Shown: positions 42,474 through 51,792, counted from the first letter of the stretch. The stretch is DNA of 64,000 bases from Collinsella sp. TF08-11AT (GCF_003437035.1 NZ_QSRL01000005.1:81140-145139), one strand, 5' to 3'. A program made the numbers and translations. The notes: generated by a model from the letters alone, not told the origin.

Positions 42474-43877
42474 GTGAACCGCACCAAAATCGCGCAGCTC
42501 TATGCCGATGCCGAGTCGCTCGGCGGCCAGACCGTCACCGTCGCCGGCTGGGTCAAGTCCGTCCGCGACATGAAGAACTTTGGCTTTGTTACGCTCAACG
42601 ACGGCAGCTGCTTCCGCGACCTGCAGGTCGTCATGAACCGCGAGGCACTCGACAACTACGACGAGATCGCCCATCAAAACGTCTCGGCCGCACTCATTTG
42701 CACCGGCACCGTCAAGCTGACCCCCGATGCGCCCCAGCCTTTCGAGCTTTCTGCCACCTCCATCGAGGTCGAGGGCGTCAGCGCCCCGGATTACCCGCTG
42801 CAGAAGAAGCGCGCAACCGTCGAGTTCCTGCGCACCCAGCAGCACCTGCGCCCGCGCACCAACCTGTTCCGCGCCGTGTTCCGCATCCGCTCTGTCGCGG
42901 CTGCTGCCATCCACCGCTTCTTCCAAGAGCAGGGCTTTGTCTACGTCAACACCCCCATCATCACCACGAGTGACTGCGAGGGCGCCGGCGAGATGTTCCG
43001 CGTGACCACGCTCGACCCCAAAAATCCGCCCCTCACCGAGTCCGGCGAGGTCGACTGGAGCCAGGACTTCTTTGGCAAGCATGCGAGCCTCACCGTGTCC
43101 GGCCAGCTCAATGCCGAGAACTTTGCCATGGCCTTTGGCGACGTGTACACCTTTGGCCCCACCTTCCGTGCCGAGAACTCCAACACCACGCGCCACGCCG
43201 CCGAGTTTTGGATGATCGAGCCCGAGATGGCCTTTGCCGACCTTAACGACTATATGGATAACGCCGAGGCCATGCTCAAGTATGTCCTCAAGGACGTCAT
43301 GGCAACCTGCCCCGACGAGCTCAATATGCTCAACAAGTTTGTGGACAAGGGTCTGCTCGAGCGCCTGGACCATGTCGCCAACTCCGACTTTGCCCGCGTT
43401 ACCTACACCGAGGCCGTCGAGATCCTGGAGCAGGCCGTCGCCGCCGGTCACAAGTTTGACTATCCCGTGAGCTGGGGCATCGACCTGCAAACCGAGCACG
43501 AGCGTTTCCTGACCGAGGAACACTTTAAGCGACCGACTTTTGTGACCGACTACCCGGCCGAGATCAAGGCGTTCTACATGCGCATGAACGAGGACGGCAA
43601 GACCGTCGCCGCCGCCGACTGCCTGGTTCCCGGTATCGGCGAGATTATCGGCGGCTCCCAGCGCGAGGAGCGCCTGGATCTGCTCGAGGCCCGCATCAAG
43701 GACCTGGGCATGAATCCCGAGCAGTACAAGTACTACCTTGACCTGCGCCGCTACGGTTCCTGCAAGCACGCCGGCTACGGTCTGGGCTTCGAGCGCTTGG
43801 TCATGTATCTGACCGGCGTGGGCAACATCCGCGACGTCCTGCCGCACCCGCGCACCGTGGGCAACGCCGACTTCTAA
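42474..43877 (+). CDS. asnS: Asparaginyl-tRNA synthetase
   Basis: A class IIb aminoacyl-tRNA synthetase of 467 residues that charges tRNA-Asn. An N-terminal OB-fold reads the anticodon ([18 protein letters not shown]); motif 2 is seen in [19 protein letters not shown], and motif 3 in [15 protein letters not shown]. Asn rather than Asp specificity is supported by these family-typical segments. The GTG at 42474 was chosen because GGGAGG lies four bases before it; an upstream ATG at 42462 would bury that site. Confidence 0.96.
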   Translation: MNRTKIAQLYADAESLGGQTVTVAGWVKSVRDMKNFGFVTLNDGSCFRDLQVVMNREALDNYDEIAHQNVSAALICTGTVKLTPDAPQPFELSATSIEVEGVSAPDYPLQKKRATVEFLRTQQHLRPRTNLFRAVFRIRSVAAAAIHRFFQEQGFVYVNTPIITTSDCEGAGEMFRVTTLDPKNPPLTESGEVDWSQDFFGKHASLTVSGQLNAENFAMAFGDVYTFGPTFRAENSNTTRHAAEFWMIEPEMAFADLNDYMDNAEAMLKYVLKDVMATCPDELNMLNKFVDKGLLERLDHVANSDFARVTYTEAVEILEQAVAAGHKFDYPVSWGIDLQTEHERFLTEEHFKRPTFVTDYPAEIKAFYMRMNEDGKTVAAADCLVPGIGEIIGGSQREERLDLLEARIKDLGMNPEQYKYYLDLRRYGSCKHAGYGLGFERLVMYLTGVGNIRDVLPHPRTVGNADF

Positions 43878-43923
43878 TCGTCGGACGCTAGCTCGCGTCG
43901 CCACACGCCAACGCTCATCGCAC

Positions 43924-43959
43924 AAGCGCCTCTCGACATCGGTCGAGAGGCGCTTTTTT
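43924..43959 (+). terminator. Terminator after asnS
   Basis: A 14-base stem, AAGCGCCTCTCGAC with its complement, is followed by TTTTTT. Clear intrinsic terminator. Confidence 0.9.
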
Positions 43960-44135
43960 CAACAGCACCCGTCAAGCTTTTGGCAAGTTTTTGGTCAGTT
44001 GAGCAGGGCTGTTGAAAACTCGACCCGCCGTTTGCCGACGACTACCGACCGCCCAGAGCGCCCTGCGCCCCTGGGAAAGCCCCACGTCCTAGGCTCCATA
44101 CCGTCGCCACCCAAAACGGAAAGGACGTGGGCACC

Positions 44136-44921
44136 ATGACCGAAGCCGCTGTTGAAACCTACGACACCACGACTAGAGGCGCCGCCTCGATGGCAGCCTA
44201 TCGCGCCGTTCGCATCCTGCAACTATTAAGCGAAAACACCGGCGAGGACAAGGCCATGCTTTCCGATGAGTTGATCCGGCGCCTCGCCCATCCCGACGAC
44301 CCCGCCCGCATGCCCATCTCGGCGGCGCGGCGCAGTATCTACACCGCCATCTCTGCGCTTCGCCATGCCGGATACGAAATTGAGTACAAACGCGGCGTGG
44401 GCTACAAACTTCTTACCCGCCCGCTCACCGATGAAGAGATCATCCGGCTCCACGGCATGGTCATGCGCAACCGCTCTACGCCCATCGCCATTCGAAAAAG
44501 CATGGCGCAGCACTTAGTTGCCATGGCGAGCGCCGACGTTCGCGGCTACCTCGATACACCCGAACCCGCTCCAAACGCAGGCAGCAAGGCTACCAAGGCA
44601 ACACACACGCCCATCAAGCGCATCGACACGTGCGAGCTCGTCGAGCAGGCCATCGACCACGGAACCACGGTGAGTTTTGATATTTCGAGCGTCACGACGC
44701 GCGGCGAAACCGAAGCAGCACGGATGACACTCCGTCCCTTTGCCATCAGGCAGCGCGATGGCATCTCGTATTTGCTGGGAACGGTCTATGACGCCCGAGG
44801 CGCCGATGACACGTTGCGTACCGTAGAGATTGGCCGAATGAGAAACGTCACCACACGTCTCCTCGACGGCAAGAAGCTCTTCGCCGCCCTGGACGAGGAC
44901 GACACCTCCTCCGCCGCATAA
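44136..44921 (+). CDS. WYL-domain-like transcriptional regulator
   Basis: A 261-residue protein with an N-terminal helix-turn-helix (about 15-90, including ISAARRSIYTAISALRHAG) and a C-terminal part resembling the WYL domain, which senses ligands such as nucleotides (ISYLLGTVYDARG followed by RTVEIGRM). WYL regulators often have DNA damage or nucleotide roles, but the target is unknown. ATG 44136 was chosen for AAAGGA ten bases upstream. It precedes the ABC transporter genes on the same strand but is separated by a promoter. Confidence 0.72.
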   Translation: MTEAAVETYDTTTRGAASMAAYRAVRILQLLSENTGEDKAMLSDELIRRLAHPDDPARMPISAARRSIYTAISALRHAGYEIEYKRGVGYKLLTRPLTDEEIIRLHGMVMRNRSTPIAIRKSMAQHLVAMASADVRGYLDTPEPAPNAGSKATKATHTPIKRIDTCELVEQAIDHGTTVSFDISSVTTRGETEAARMTLRPFAIRQRDGISYLLGTVYDARGADDTLRTVEIGRMRNVTTRLLDGKKLFAALDEDDTSSAA

Positions 44922-44990
44922 GACCCTCCGCCGCCCATTCGACTACCCGTACCGCCCATCCGATTCTGTATTAAAAAACCCGCCAGGCTG

Positions 44991-45021
44991 TTGTAAAAAT
45001 GGACATCAGCGCTACTATAGT
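44991..45021 (+). promoter_or_regulatory. Possible promoter of the ABC transporter operon
   Basis: TTGTAA and TATAGT are separated by 19 bases, about 60 bases upstream of the lipoprotein gene. A small GCACT/AGTGC hairpin follows. The spacer is longer than ideal. Confidence 0.4.
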
Positions 45022-45081
45022 TCCACTTGCACTTTGTCCCAGTGCAGTGTTTCCAGCCATTTTTATACTGGGGGTAATGAT

Positions 45082-46062
45082 ATGAAGGACATCACCATCA
45101 GCCGCAGGAGCCTCCTGGTCTCCGCCGGCCTGCTCGCACTCGCCCCGCTCGCCGGATGCGGCGGCAACTCTGGTTCCGGCTCTGCTGCCGCCGGTTCCGA
45201 CTACACCATCGGCGTTCTGCAGCTCACCGAGCACTCCGCACTCGATGCCGCCAACGACGGCTTTGTCAAGGCCATCAAGGAGAGCGGCCTTAAGGTCAAG
45301 ATCGACCAGAAGAACGCCCAGAACGACCAGTCCACGTGTAAGTCCATTGCCGACAAGTTTGTGGGCGACAACGTCAACCTGATTTATGCCATCGCCACGC
45401 CCGCCGCGCAGGCTGCCGCCGGCGCCACGGCCGATATCCCCATCGTGGGCTGCGCCATCACCGACTATGCCGCCTCGGGCCTGGTCCAGGACAACGATAA
45501 GCCCGGCACCAACGTCACGGGCGCCTCCGACCTCACCCCGGTCGCCGAGCAGCTCGAGATGATGCAGAAGGTCCTGCCCGACGTAAAGAAGATCGGTCTG
45601 CTCTACTGCACCGCCGAGTCCAACTCCGACGTCCAGATCAAGGCCGCCAAGAAGGAACTCGACAAACTGGGCCTGGAGTACACCGACTTCACCGTCTCGA
45701 GTTCCAACGAGATCCAGTCCGTCGTCGAATCTGCCGTGGGCAAGGTCGACGCGCTCTACTCCCCCACTGACAACACCATCGCCGCGGGCGCCTCGCAGGT
45801 GGGCCAGATCTGCAAGGAGAACAAGCTTCCCTTCGTGACCGGCGAGGAGGGCATGTGCATGGCCGGCGGCCTGTTCACCCTCTCCATCAACTACGAGGAT
45901 CTGGGCTACGCCGCGGGCGAAATGGCCGTCAAGATTCTTAAGGGCGAGGCCAAGCCCGAGGATATGCCGATCAAGCATCTCTCGAGCAAGGACCTGGTCG
46001 TCGTCAAGAACGACGAAATGGCCGAGGCGCTGGGCATCGATCTTTCCGCTCTGGACGAGTAG
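45082..46062 (+). CDS. ABC transporter substrate-binding lipoprotein, TrpX-like
   Basis: A 326-residue lipoprotein. The signal peptide (1-25, with twin Arg in SRRS) ends in the lipobox LAGC, with Cys26 the lipid anchor. The mature part has the two-lobed fold of the tryptophan/tyrosine-type binding proteins (PF04392), which take up aromatic or other amino acid-like solutes. The strong GGGGG site supports ATG 45082. Permease and ATPase genes follow; the set corresponds to TrpXYZ. No T-box leader is seen, so tryptophan specificity is not shown. Confidence 0.85.
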   Translation: MKDITISRRSLLVSAGLLALAPLAGCGGNSGSGSAAAGSDYTIGVLQLTEHSALDAANDGFVKAIKESGLKVKIDQKNAQNDQSTCKSIADKFVGDNVNLIYAIATPAAQAAAGATADIPIVGCAITDYAASGLVQDNDKPGTNVTGASDLTPVAEQLEMMQKVLPDVKKIGLLYCTAESNSDVQIKAAKKELDKLGLEYTDFTVSSSNEIQSVVESAVGKVDALYSPTDNTIAAGASQVGQICKENKLPFVTGEEGMCMAGGLFTLSINYEDLGYAAGEMAVKILKGEAKPEDMPIKHLSSKDLVVVKNDEMAEALGIDLSALDE

Positions 46063-46133
46063 CGGCATGCGCGGCAATGTGCCTAGGGCCCATACTCGCG
46101 CCGTTGCCGTGTTATTCAATATCTGAGCCACAG

Positions 46134-46170
46134 GGGCGAACGCCAAAGACCGGCGTTCGCCCTGCTTGTT
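46134..46170 (+). terminator. Hairpin between binding protein and permease genes
   Basis: GGGCGAACGCC pairs perfectly with GGCGTTCGCCC over a 7-base loop, followed by only a weak T stretch. It is likely a leaky terminator or stabiliser that keeps the binding protein more abundant than the permease. Confidence 0.6.
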
Positions 46171-46266
46171 ACGGATGAGACAAAACATTCGTCCGCAGCT
46201 CTTTTATGCATTGTTACCGCTATTATGGTGACTCACGTGTCCATCCTATCCTAGGAGGTATGAAGC

Positions 46267-47190
46267 ATGCTCATTGCATTGCAGGGCGCTGTTTCGCAAG
46301 GCGTCCTCTGGGGCATTATGGTGCTTGGCGTGTTTATCACGTTCCGCCTGCTCGACATTCCCGATATGACCTGCGACGGCAGCTTTGCCCTCGGCGGCTG
46401 CGTCTGCGCTGTGCTCATCGTCAATAACAACGTCGACCCGCTGCTCGCTGTGCTGGCCGGTATGTGCGCCGGCGCCATCGCGGGTGCCGTCACGGGCATT
46501 TTGACCACCGTCTTTGAGATTCCCGCGATCCTCGCCGGAATCCTCACCCAGATCAGCCTGTGGTCCATCAACCTGCGCATCATGGGCAAGTCCAATACGC
46601 CCATTCTTGCCAAGGGCACCGTGTTCTCGGCCGTCAGCAATATGACCGGTCTGCCGCAGTCCACCGTTGCCATCATCTTGGGCATCCTGCTCGCCGTGGC
46701 TATCGTTGCCATCCTGTATTGGTTCTTTGGCACCGAGATCGGCTCGGCGCTGCGCGCCACCGGCAACAACGAGTACATGATCCGCGCTCTAGGCGTCAAC
46801 ACCAACTCCACCAAGATGATCGCCCTCGTGCTCTCCAACGCCCTCATCGGCCTTTCGGGCGCGCTCATCTGCCAGAGCCAAAAGTATGCCGACATTGGCA
46901 TGGGCACCGGCGCCATCGTTATCGGTCTTGCCGCCATCGTCATCGGCGAGGTGCTCGGCCGCCTGCTGCCCGGCGGTCTCACGCAGTTCTCCGTCCGTCT
47001 GGCCTCCGCCGTCTTTGGCTCCGTGGTGTACTTCCTCATCCGCGCCATCGTGCTGCAGCTGGGCATGGACGCCAACGACATGAAACTGCTCTCTGCTGTG
47101 ATTGTCGCCGTGGCCCTGTGCGTGCCCGTGGTTTGGGAGCGCTATAAGCTCCGCAGCTCCTACACGAAGGGAGATGAGGCAGATGCTTAA
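46267..47190 (+). CDS. ABC transporter permease, TrpY-like
   Basis: A 307-residue permease with about eight to nine hydrophobic segments, of the branched-chain amino acid/TrpY group (BPD_transp_2). It shows the conserved FRLLDIPDMTCDGSFALGG opening and an RATGNNEYMIRALGVN cytoplasmic loop that contacts the ATPase. AGGAGGT precedes the ATG. The end overlaps the next gene by eight bases. Confidence 0.87.
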   Translation: MLIALQGAVSQGVLWGIMVLGVFITFRLLDIPDMTCDGSFALGGCVCAVLIVNNNVDPLLAVLAGMCAGAIAGAVTGILTTVFEIPAILAGILTQISLWSINLRIMGKSNTPILAKGTVFSAVSNMTGLPQSTVAIILGILLAVAIVAILYWFFGTEIGSALRATGNNEYMIRALGVNTNSTKMIALVLSNALIGLSGALICQSQKYADIGMGTGAIVIGLAAIVIGEVLGRLLPGGLTQFSVRLASAVFGSVVYFLIRAIVLQLGMDANDMKLLSAVIVAVALCVPVVWERYKLRSSYTKGDEADA

Positions 47191-47977
47191 GCTCTCGCAC
47201 GTCAAGAAGACCTTTAACAAGGGCACCGTCACCGAGAAGCGCGCGCTCACCGGCGTCGACCTTACCCTCAACGACGGCGACTTTGTAACTGTGATCGGCG
47301 GCAACGGCGCCGGCAAATCCACGCTGCTCAACATGATTGCCGGCGTATATCCGCTCGATTCGGGCGTTATCGAGCTCGACGGCACCGACATCTCGCGCCT
47401 GAGCGAGTCGCAGCGCGCCAAGTACCTGGGCCGCGTGTTCCAGGATCCCATGCGCGGCACCGCAGCCGACATGCAGATTGCCGAGAACTTGGCCCTCGCC
47501 AAGCGTCGCGGCCAGCGTCGCGGCCTTTCGTGGGGCGTCACCAAGGCCGAGAAGGACGAGTACGTTGAGTTGCTCAAGCGCCTGGACCTTGGCCTGGACA
47601 CGCGCCTCAACGCCAAGGTCGGCCTGCTTTCGGGTGGCCAGCGCCAGGCACTCACGCTGCTCATGGCCACGCTCACCAAGCCGCGCTTGCTGCTGCTCGA
47701 CGAGCACACCGCGGCACTCGACCCCAAGACCGCCTCTAAGGTGCTCAATCTGACCGAGGAGATTGTCGACGAGAACCACCTGACCACGCTCATGGTCACG
47801 CACAACATGAATGACGCCATCCGTCTGGGCAATCGCCTGATCATGATGCACGAGGGCCACGTTATCTACGACGTGGCGGGCGACGAGAAGAAGTCGCTCA
47901 CCGTCGCCGACCTGCTGCAGAAGTTCGAGGAGGTCTCGGGCGGCGAGCTCGCCAACGACCGCATGCTGCTGAGCTAA
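47183..47977 (+). CDS. ABC transporter ATP-binding protein, TrpZ-like
   Basis: A 264-residue ATPase with Walker A GGNGAGKST (39-47), signature LSGGQRQ, Walker B LLLLDEHTAALD and a His switch in VTHN. ATG 47183 overlaps the permease stop and has AAGGGAG nine bases upstream. It powers the transporter encoded by the two genes before it. Confidence 0.92.
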   Translation: MLKLSHVKKTFNKGTVTEKRALTGVDLTLNDGDFVTVIGGNGAGKSTLLNMIAGVYPLDSGVIELDGTDISRLSESQRAKYLGRVFQDPMRGTAADMQIAENLALAKRRGQRRGLSWGVTKAEKDEYVELLKRLDLGLDTRLNAKVGLLSGGQRQALTLLMATLTKPRLLLLDEHTAALDPKTASKVLNLTEEIVDENHLTTLMVTHNMNDAIRLGNRLIMMHEGHVIYDVAGDEKKSLTVADLLQKFEEVSGGELANDRMLLS

Positions 47978-47978
47978 A

Positions 47979-48031
47979 ACCTGCCAATAAGGGACAGGTT
48001 TATTTTGGCAGGTTTTATCTGCGCAAACGTC
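47979..48031 (+). repeat. GGGACAGG-type palindrome, family E copy 2
   Basis: It begins two bases after the ABC ATPase stop. ACCTGCC and GGCAGGT arms enclose AAGGGACAGGTTTATTTT. It matches copy 1 at 15486 in 48 of 53 positions. A family D-like palindrome follows at once. Confidence 0.75.
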
Positions 48032-48071
48032 AAAACCGCCGCAAAGGAACAGATACCTTTGCGACGGTTTT
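48032..48071 (+). repeat. Palindromic repeat, family D variant
   Basis: AAAACCGCCGCAAAGG and CCTTTGCGACGGTTTT pair around AACAGATA with one mismatch. It shares the AAAGG...CCTTT frame of the family D elements but with divergent outer arms. Confidence 0.6.
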
Positions 48072-48134
48072 CGCATATCATGTCGATAATCCAGCGTCAG
48101 CAGGAACCACTGGTTAAGAACTAAGGAAACTGCC

Positions 48135-48286
48135 ATGAGAAGACTCCTTCCCCGTCTTGCTTGACCGCCGCACTCCTTGCCGGCGTGCTCGCCGGCGGCC
48201 CAGCTTACGCCACCGCGGCCACCCCATCTCAAGTTATCGGCCCGTCCGATGTGATGGGCTTTTTGGTGGGTATCATGGTTGAATGA
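48135..48286 (+). pseudogene. Frameshifted gene for a small exported peptide
   Basis: After AAGGAAACTGCC, an ATG opens MRRLLPRLA and then meets TGA at 48162. One base earlier or later, the next frame continues as TAALLAGVLAGGPAYA, completing a classic signal peptide with an AYA cleavage site, and then about 24 more residues to a stop at 48284. A single-base deletion near 48161 would explain this. The intact ancestor would be a secreted peptide of about 50 residues of unknown role. A sequencing error cannot be excluded. Confidence 0.5.
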
Positions 48287-48307
48287 TCATTAGGAGGTTT
48301 TCCCTAC

Positions 48308-49075
48308 ATGGAATTGTTTGAACCGATTCTTCATTTCTTTGAGCAGCGCTGGGTCCACAACATCATCTGGGCCGTCATCTTGGTAATAGTCACCGCCATC
48401 GCCGCCAAGGTGGCATCCAAGACCCTGCGCCACCTACTCAACCGAGACGACAACCCGCTTCCCGCATCGAGCATCTTCATCAACATCGCGCGTGCCGTCA
48501 TTTGGATGATCGGCGGCAGCTTTATCCTCGACAACTGCTTTGGCATTAACGCAAACGCGCTCGTCGCCGCTCTTGGCGTCGGCGGCATCGCCATCTCGCT
48601 CGGCTTTCAGGACACGCTATCAAACCTTATCGGCGGCATGCAAGTGACCTTTATGGGCATCATCAAGCCCGGCGACAATATCGAGGTCGGCGGCGTGTCG
48701 GGCGTGGTCCAGGACATCACTTGGCGCCACACGACCATCGAGGACGCCTGCGGACAGACCATCATCGTCCCCAACTCCAACATCTCCAAGAACACACTCG
48801 TGCACCTCATGCCCTTTGGACGCGTTGTCGTTCCCGTCGCGGTGAAGGACACGTCAAAGTGGGACTCGCTCGATGCGCTGGCAGACGAGCTCGCCTGTGC
48901 CACCAAGGTCGCCGTTTCACCCATCTCGGGCTTTGACAAGGAACCCTACGTGCTCTTTAGCGAGATCGGCGACTTTGGCATTAAGGGTAAGATCATCTTT
49001 ATCGTCAGTGACGACAGCACCACCTTTACGGCAGCCGACGCCTGCATCCGCGCCATCGCCCCCATCATCGCCTAA
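48308..49075 (+). CDS. mscS: Small-conductance mechanosensitive channel, MscS family
   Basis: A 255-residue membrane channel that opens under tension to release solutes. Three membrane segments are seen; the pore-lining TM3 reads ALVAALGVGGIAISLGFQ, with Gly/Ala packing typical of MscS. The beta domain follows (PGDNIEVGGVSGVVQDI, with the VPNS motif). AGGAGG precedes the ATG. Confidence 0.92.
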   Translation: MELFEPILHFFEQRWVHNIIWAVILVIVTAIAAKVASKTLRHLLNRDDNPLPASSIFINIARAVIWMIGGSFILDNCFGINANALVAALGVGGIAISLGFQDTLSNLIGGMQVTFMGIIKPGDNIEVGGVSGVVQDITWRHTTIEDACGQTIIVPNSNISKNTLVHLMPFGRVVVPVAVKDTSKWDSLDALADELACATKVAVSPISGFDKEPYVLFSEIGDFGIKGKIIFIVSDDSTTFTAADACIRAIAPIIA

Positions 49076-49111
49076 ACTACCACAAAGGGGACAGGCACCT
49101 TTGTGGTAGTT
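49075..49111 (+). repeat. Palindromic repeat, family D copy 1
   Basis: AACTACCACAAAGG and its exact complement enclose GGACAGGCA, beginning at the last base of the mscS stop codon. Related copies at 51801, 53817 and, reversed, 55526. It may act as a terminator as well. Confidence 0.75.
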
Positions 49112-49168
49112 TCGCATCGTGGTACCATGGTTCATATCGTTGTTTAAACGACTAAGGGAGTAGACACC

Positions 49169-51085
49169 ATGGAAGAGGCCTATCGTCAAGCACGCAAGCG
49201 CGGCGAGCAGGGACGCCGTCGCGCCATCAGCCAAAGCGAGCACCCGTACCTTACGGACCTCGACAGCTTGGTTGCCCAGCTCCCCTTAGGTCAGCGAGAG
49301 AGCGTCGGCCTGCGGGATATTCCGCTCGAAATGGTCGTCGGCACGGTTACCAAGGGCCGTCAGTCTGCCTTTTCGTGCAACTTTATGCCCCTGTTGCCAT
49401 TTAGCACCGAGTTCGCCCGCAAGTGGTCCAACCTCTACGACATCCAGGTGACCGAGGGCTATCGCGACCCCATCATCGTCACCGAGTTCATGCATCGGTT
49501 TTACGTCCAAGAGGGCAACAAGCGCGTCAGCGTCCTCAAATTCCTGGACGCCCCGACGGTTTCGGCCAAGATTACCCGTCTCTACCCCGGCACATGGGAT
49601 TCCGTCGAAAGCCGCCTATACGGTGAGTTCTGCGCGTTTTGGCGCGTCTGCCCCCTATACGAGATCGAGTTCTCGCGTGAGGGAAGCTACGAGACACTCG
49701 CCAAGATGCTCGGTCAGAACCTTATCGAAAAATGGCCGCAGAAAAAGGTCGACTACCTGCGCCACACCTTCTTGCTCTTTAAGCGCGCCTACCTTCGCGC
49801 GGGCGGCGACCACCTGGACATTACGCCCGCCGACGCCATGCTCGTCTACCTCAATGTGTACAACCAGGACCGCCTGCTGGATACGCCGACGGATATCGTC
49901 GTAAACCGCCTGTGCAAAATTTGGCGCGAGCTGGTCATTGCCGGCAAAAATGACGAGGACAAGGTCGATCTTGTCGAAGCGCCGAGTGTCGATGAGGAAG
50001 AGTCGCCCGCCAAGTCCACCTCCGGTGTGCTCAACTTCTTTATGGGCAAGACCGTCTATTCGGCGGCCAATCCCCTGCGCATCGCCTTTATCCATGAATT
50101 CCCTTGTGCAACGTCGAGCTGGGACAGCCTACACGACCAAGGGCGTCAGTATCTCGACGAGCACTTTGGCGGTATCGTGCGCACCGAGGCGTTCGAGGAC
50201 TGCCACGATCCGGACGTGTTCTACGCCGCCGTGGAAACGGCTGTCAAACATGGAGACAACGTCATCTTCTCGACCTCGCACCGCCTGATGGAATACACGC
50301 TCAGGGCAGCCGTTGAGTATCCCCAGGTTCGGTTCCTTAACTGTTCTATCGGCCTTCCCCACCAAAGCGTCCGTTCGTACTTTGGCAAGATGTACGAGGC
50401 CAAGTTCCTCCTGGGCGCCCTTGCGGCTAGCATGGCGGACAACCATCGCATTGGCTACCACGCGTCGGTCTTTGCGTCGGGCGCGCTTAGCGAGATCAAC
50501 GCCTTTGCCATCGGCGCCTCGCTGCTCGACCCTCGCGCGCAGGTAATCCTCACCTGGGGCGATGTACCCGCCGGCGGTCTTGCCGAGGCCATGTGCCGCG
50601 AAGGCGTGAGTGTTATGACCGGTGTCGACATGTCCAAGTCGCTGGAGGACCCCACGGCCTACGGACTCCACCGCCTGGTCGATGGCAAGGTCGTCGGCAT
50701 CGCCATGCCGGTATGGAACTGGGGCCGTTACTACGAGCTTATCGTGCGAAGCCTGCTGCATGGCACCTGGGATGAGACCAGTGACAACAGCCAGGTTCGC
50801 GCCGTCAACTACTGGTATGGTATGAGCTCGGGCGTTATCGACATTCGCTACGCTCCGGGCCTGCCCTATCAGACGCGCAAGCTTGTTCAGCTACTGCGCA
50901 ATGGCATCGTCGAGGGCTCCATCAATCCATTTGGCGGCGAGCTCCATAGCCAAGACGGCGTGGTGCAGATCGAGGGCTTTCCCCCACTGCCGAGCACGCA
51001 AATCGTCGAGATGGACTGGCTGGCCGACAACGTGGTGGGCACCATTCCGCAACTCGACGATGAGCCGAAGGTCCGCGCCCTATGA
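49169..51085 (+). CDS. Cytosolic Bmp-type ligand-binding protein with an N-terminal ParB-like domain
   Basis: A 638-residue protein without any signal peptide or lipobox. Residues about 50-130 resemble a ParB/sulfiredoxin nuclease-like fold, with EGNKRVSVLK at 115-124. From about residue 303 to 600 it carries a Bmp/Med-type periplasmic-binding fold (LRIAFIHEFP, then repeated alpha/beta elements and GWNWGRYY-like ligand loop VWNWGRYYELIV), normally found outside the cell as nucleoside-binding lipoproteins. Here it would sense a ligand in the cytoplasm. It overlaps the next gene by four bases, so the two are translationally coupled. Function is not assigned. Confidence 0.7.
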   Translation: MEEAYRQARKRGEQGRRRAISQSEHPYLTDLDSLVAQLPLGQRESVGLRDIPLEMVVGTVTKGRQSAFSCNFMPLLPFSTEFARKWSNLYDIQVTEGYRDPIIVTEFMHRFYVQEGNKRVSVLKFLDAPTVSAKITRLYPGTWDSVESRLYGEFCAFWRVCPLYEIEFSREGSYETLAKMLGQNLIEKWPQKKVDYLRHTFLLFKRAYLRAGGDHLDITPADAMLVYLNVYNQDRLLDTPTDIVVNRLCKIWRELVIAGKNDEDKVDLVEAPSVDEEESPAKSTSGVLNFFMGKTVYSAANPLRIAFIHEFPCATSSWDSLHDQGRQYLDEHFGGIVRTEAFEDCHDPDVFYAAVETAVKHGDNVIFSTSHRLMEYTLRAAVEYPQVRFLNCSIGLPHQSVRSYFGKMYEAKFLLGALAASMADNHRIGYHASVFASGALSEINAFAIGASLLDPRAQVILTWGDVPAGGLAEAMCREGVSVMTGVDMSKSLEDPTAYGLHRLVDGKVVGIAMPVWNWGRYYELIVRSLLHGTWDETSDNSQVRAVNYWYGMSSGVIDIRYAPGLPYQTRKLVQLLRNGIVEGSINPFGGELHSQDGVVQIEGFPPLPSTQIVEMDWLADNVVGTIPQLDDEPKVRAL

Positions 51086-51792
51086 AAATCCTTGCCATAG
51101 CCGATACCGAAGAGCGATGCCTGTGGGAGTGCTTTCGCAAGGAGCGCTTTGAGGACGTTGACCTGATTCTATCCGCAGGCGACCTGGATCCGGACTATCT
51201 TGAGTTTTTGGTCACTGTCATCAACAAACCGCTTGTGTACGTTCGTGGCAACCACGACGACCGCTACGCGCGCCATGCACCGGGCGGGTGCATTTGTGTT
51301 GAGGACAGCGTATATGTGTACCGAGGTATTCGCATTGCGGGTCTGGGCGGTTCCATGCGCTACCGCGACGGCGCGAACATGTATACCGAGCGCGAGATGG
51401 CAAAACGCATGCGCAAGCTATCGCGAAAAATCGCACTGGTAGACGGATGCGATATTCTACTTACCCATGCACCCGTCGCAGGCATGGGCGACCTGGACGA
51501 CCTGCCGCATCGAGGATTCGAGTGCTTTAATGCGGCTCTTGAGTCTTGGGGTCCCGACTATATGATTCACGGGCATGTGCACCAAAGCTACGGCCCCAAC
51601 TTTCAACGCGAGCGCCAACACCCATGCGGAACGAAGATTGTCAACGCCTGCGGCTATACCAAGATCGAAATTGACGAGGCGCGCTACCCCACGCGCGGTT
51701 GGAAGGCCGCTTGGCTCAACTCGCAAACCATGCGCCGCGAGCTCAAACGCCACGAAGCAATCGAGTCTTCAACCGCCAGAACCCCCTGGTAA
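51082..51792 (+). CDS. Calcineurin-like metallophosphoesterase, atypical first motif
   Basis: A 236-residue protein of the metallophosphoesterase fold. Motifs GDLD (33-36), GNHDD (56-60), THAP (129-132) and GHVH (164-167) are intact, so a two-metal site can form. The first motif, normally D-x-H, reads D8-T-E10, placing Glu in the position of a metal-binding His. Its ATG overlaps the stop of the Bmp-type gene, so the proteins are made together. Substrate unknown: small phosphodiesters such as nucleotides are typical in the family. Confidence 0.8.
   Translation: MKILAIADTEERCLWECFRKERFEDVDLILSAGDLDPDYLEFLVTVINKPLVYVRGNHDDRYARHAPGGCICVEDSVYVYRGIRIAGLGGSMRYRDGANMYTEREMAKRMRKLSRKIALVDGCDILLTHAPVAGMGDLDDLPHRGFECFNAALESWGPDYMIHGHVHQSYGPNFQRERQHPCGTKIVNACGYTKIEIDEARYPTRGWKAAWLNSQTMRRELKRHEAIESSTARTPW

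Noticed and set aside
45001..45081. T-box riboswitch before the TrpX-like gene
   Set aside because: Tryptophan T-boxes are known before such operons in Firmicutes, but only about 60 bases follow the promoter and no T-box sequence or specifier stem is present.
49075..49111. Family D palindromes as simple terminators only
   Set aside because: They occur in both orientations, lack consistent T runs, and share centre and flanks far beyond what a terminator needs, so they were called repeats, although some may also terminate.
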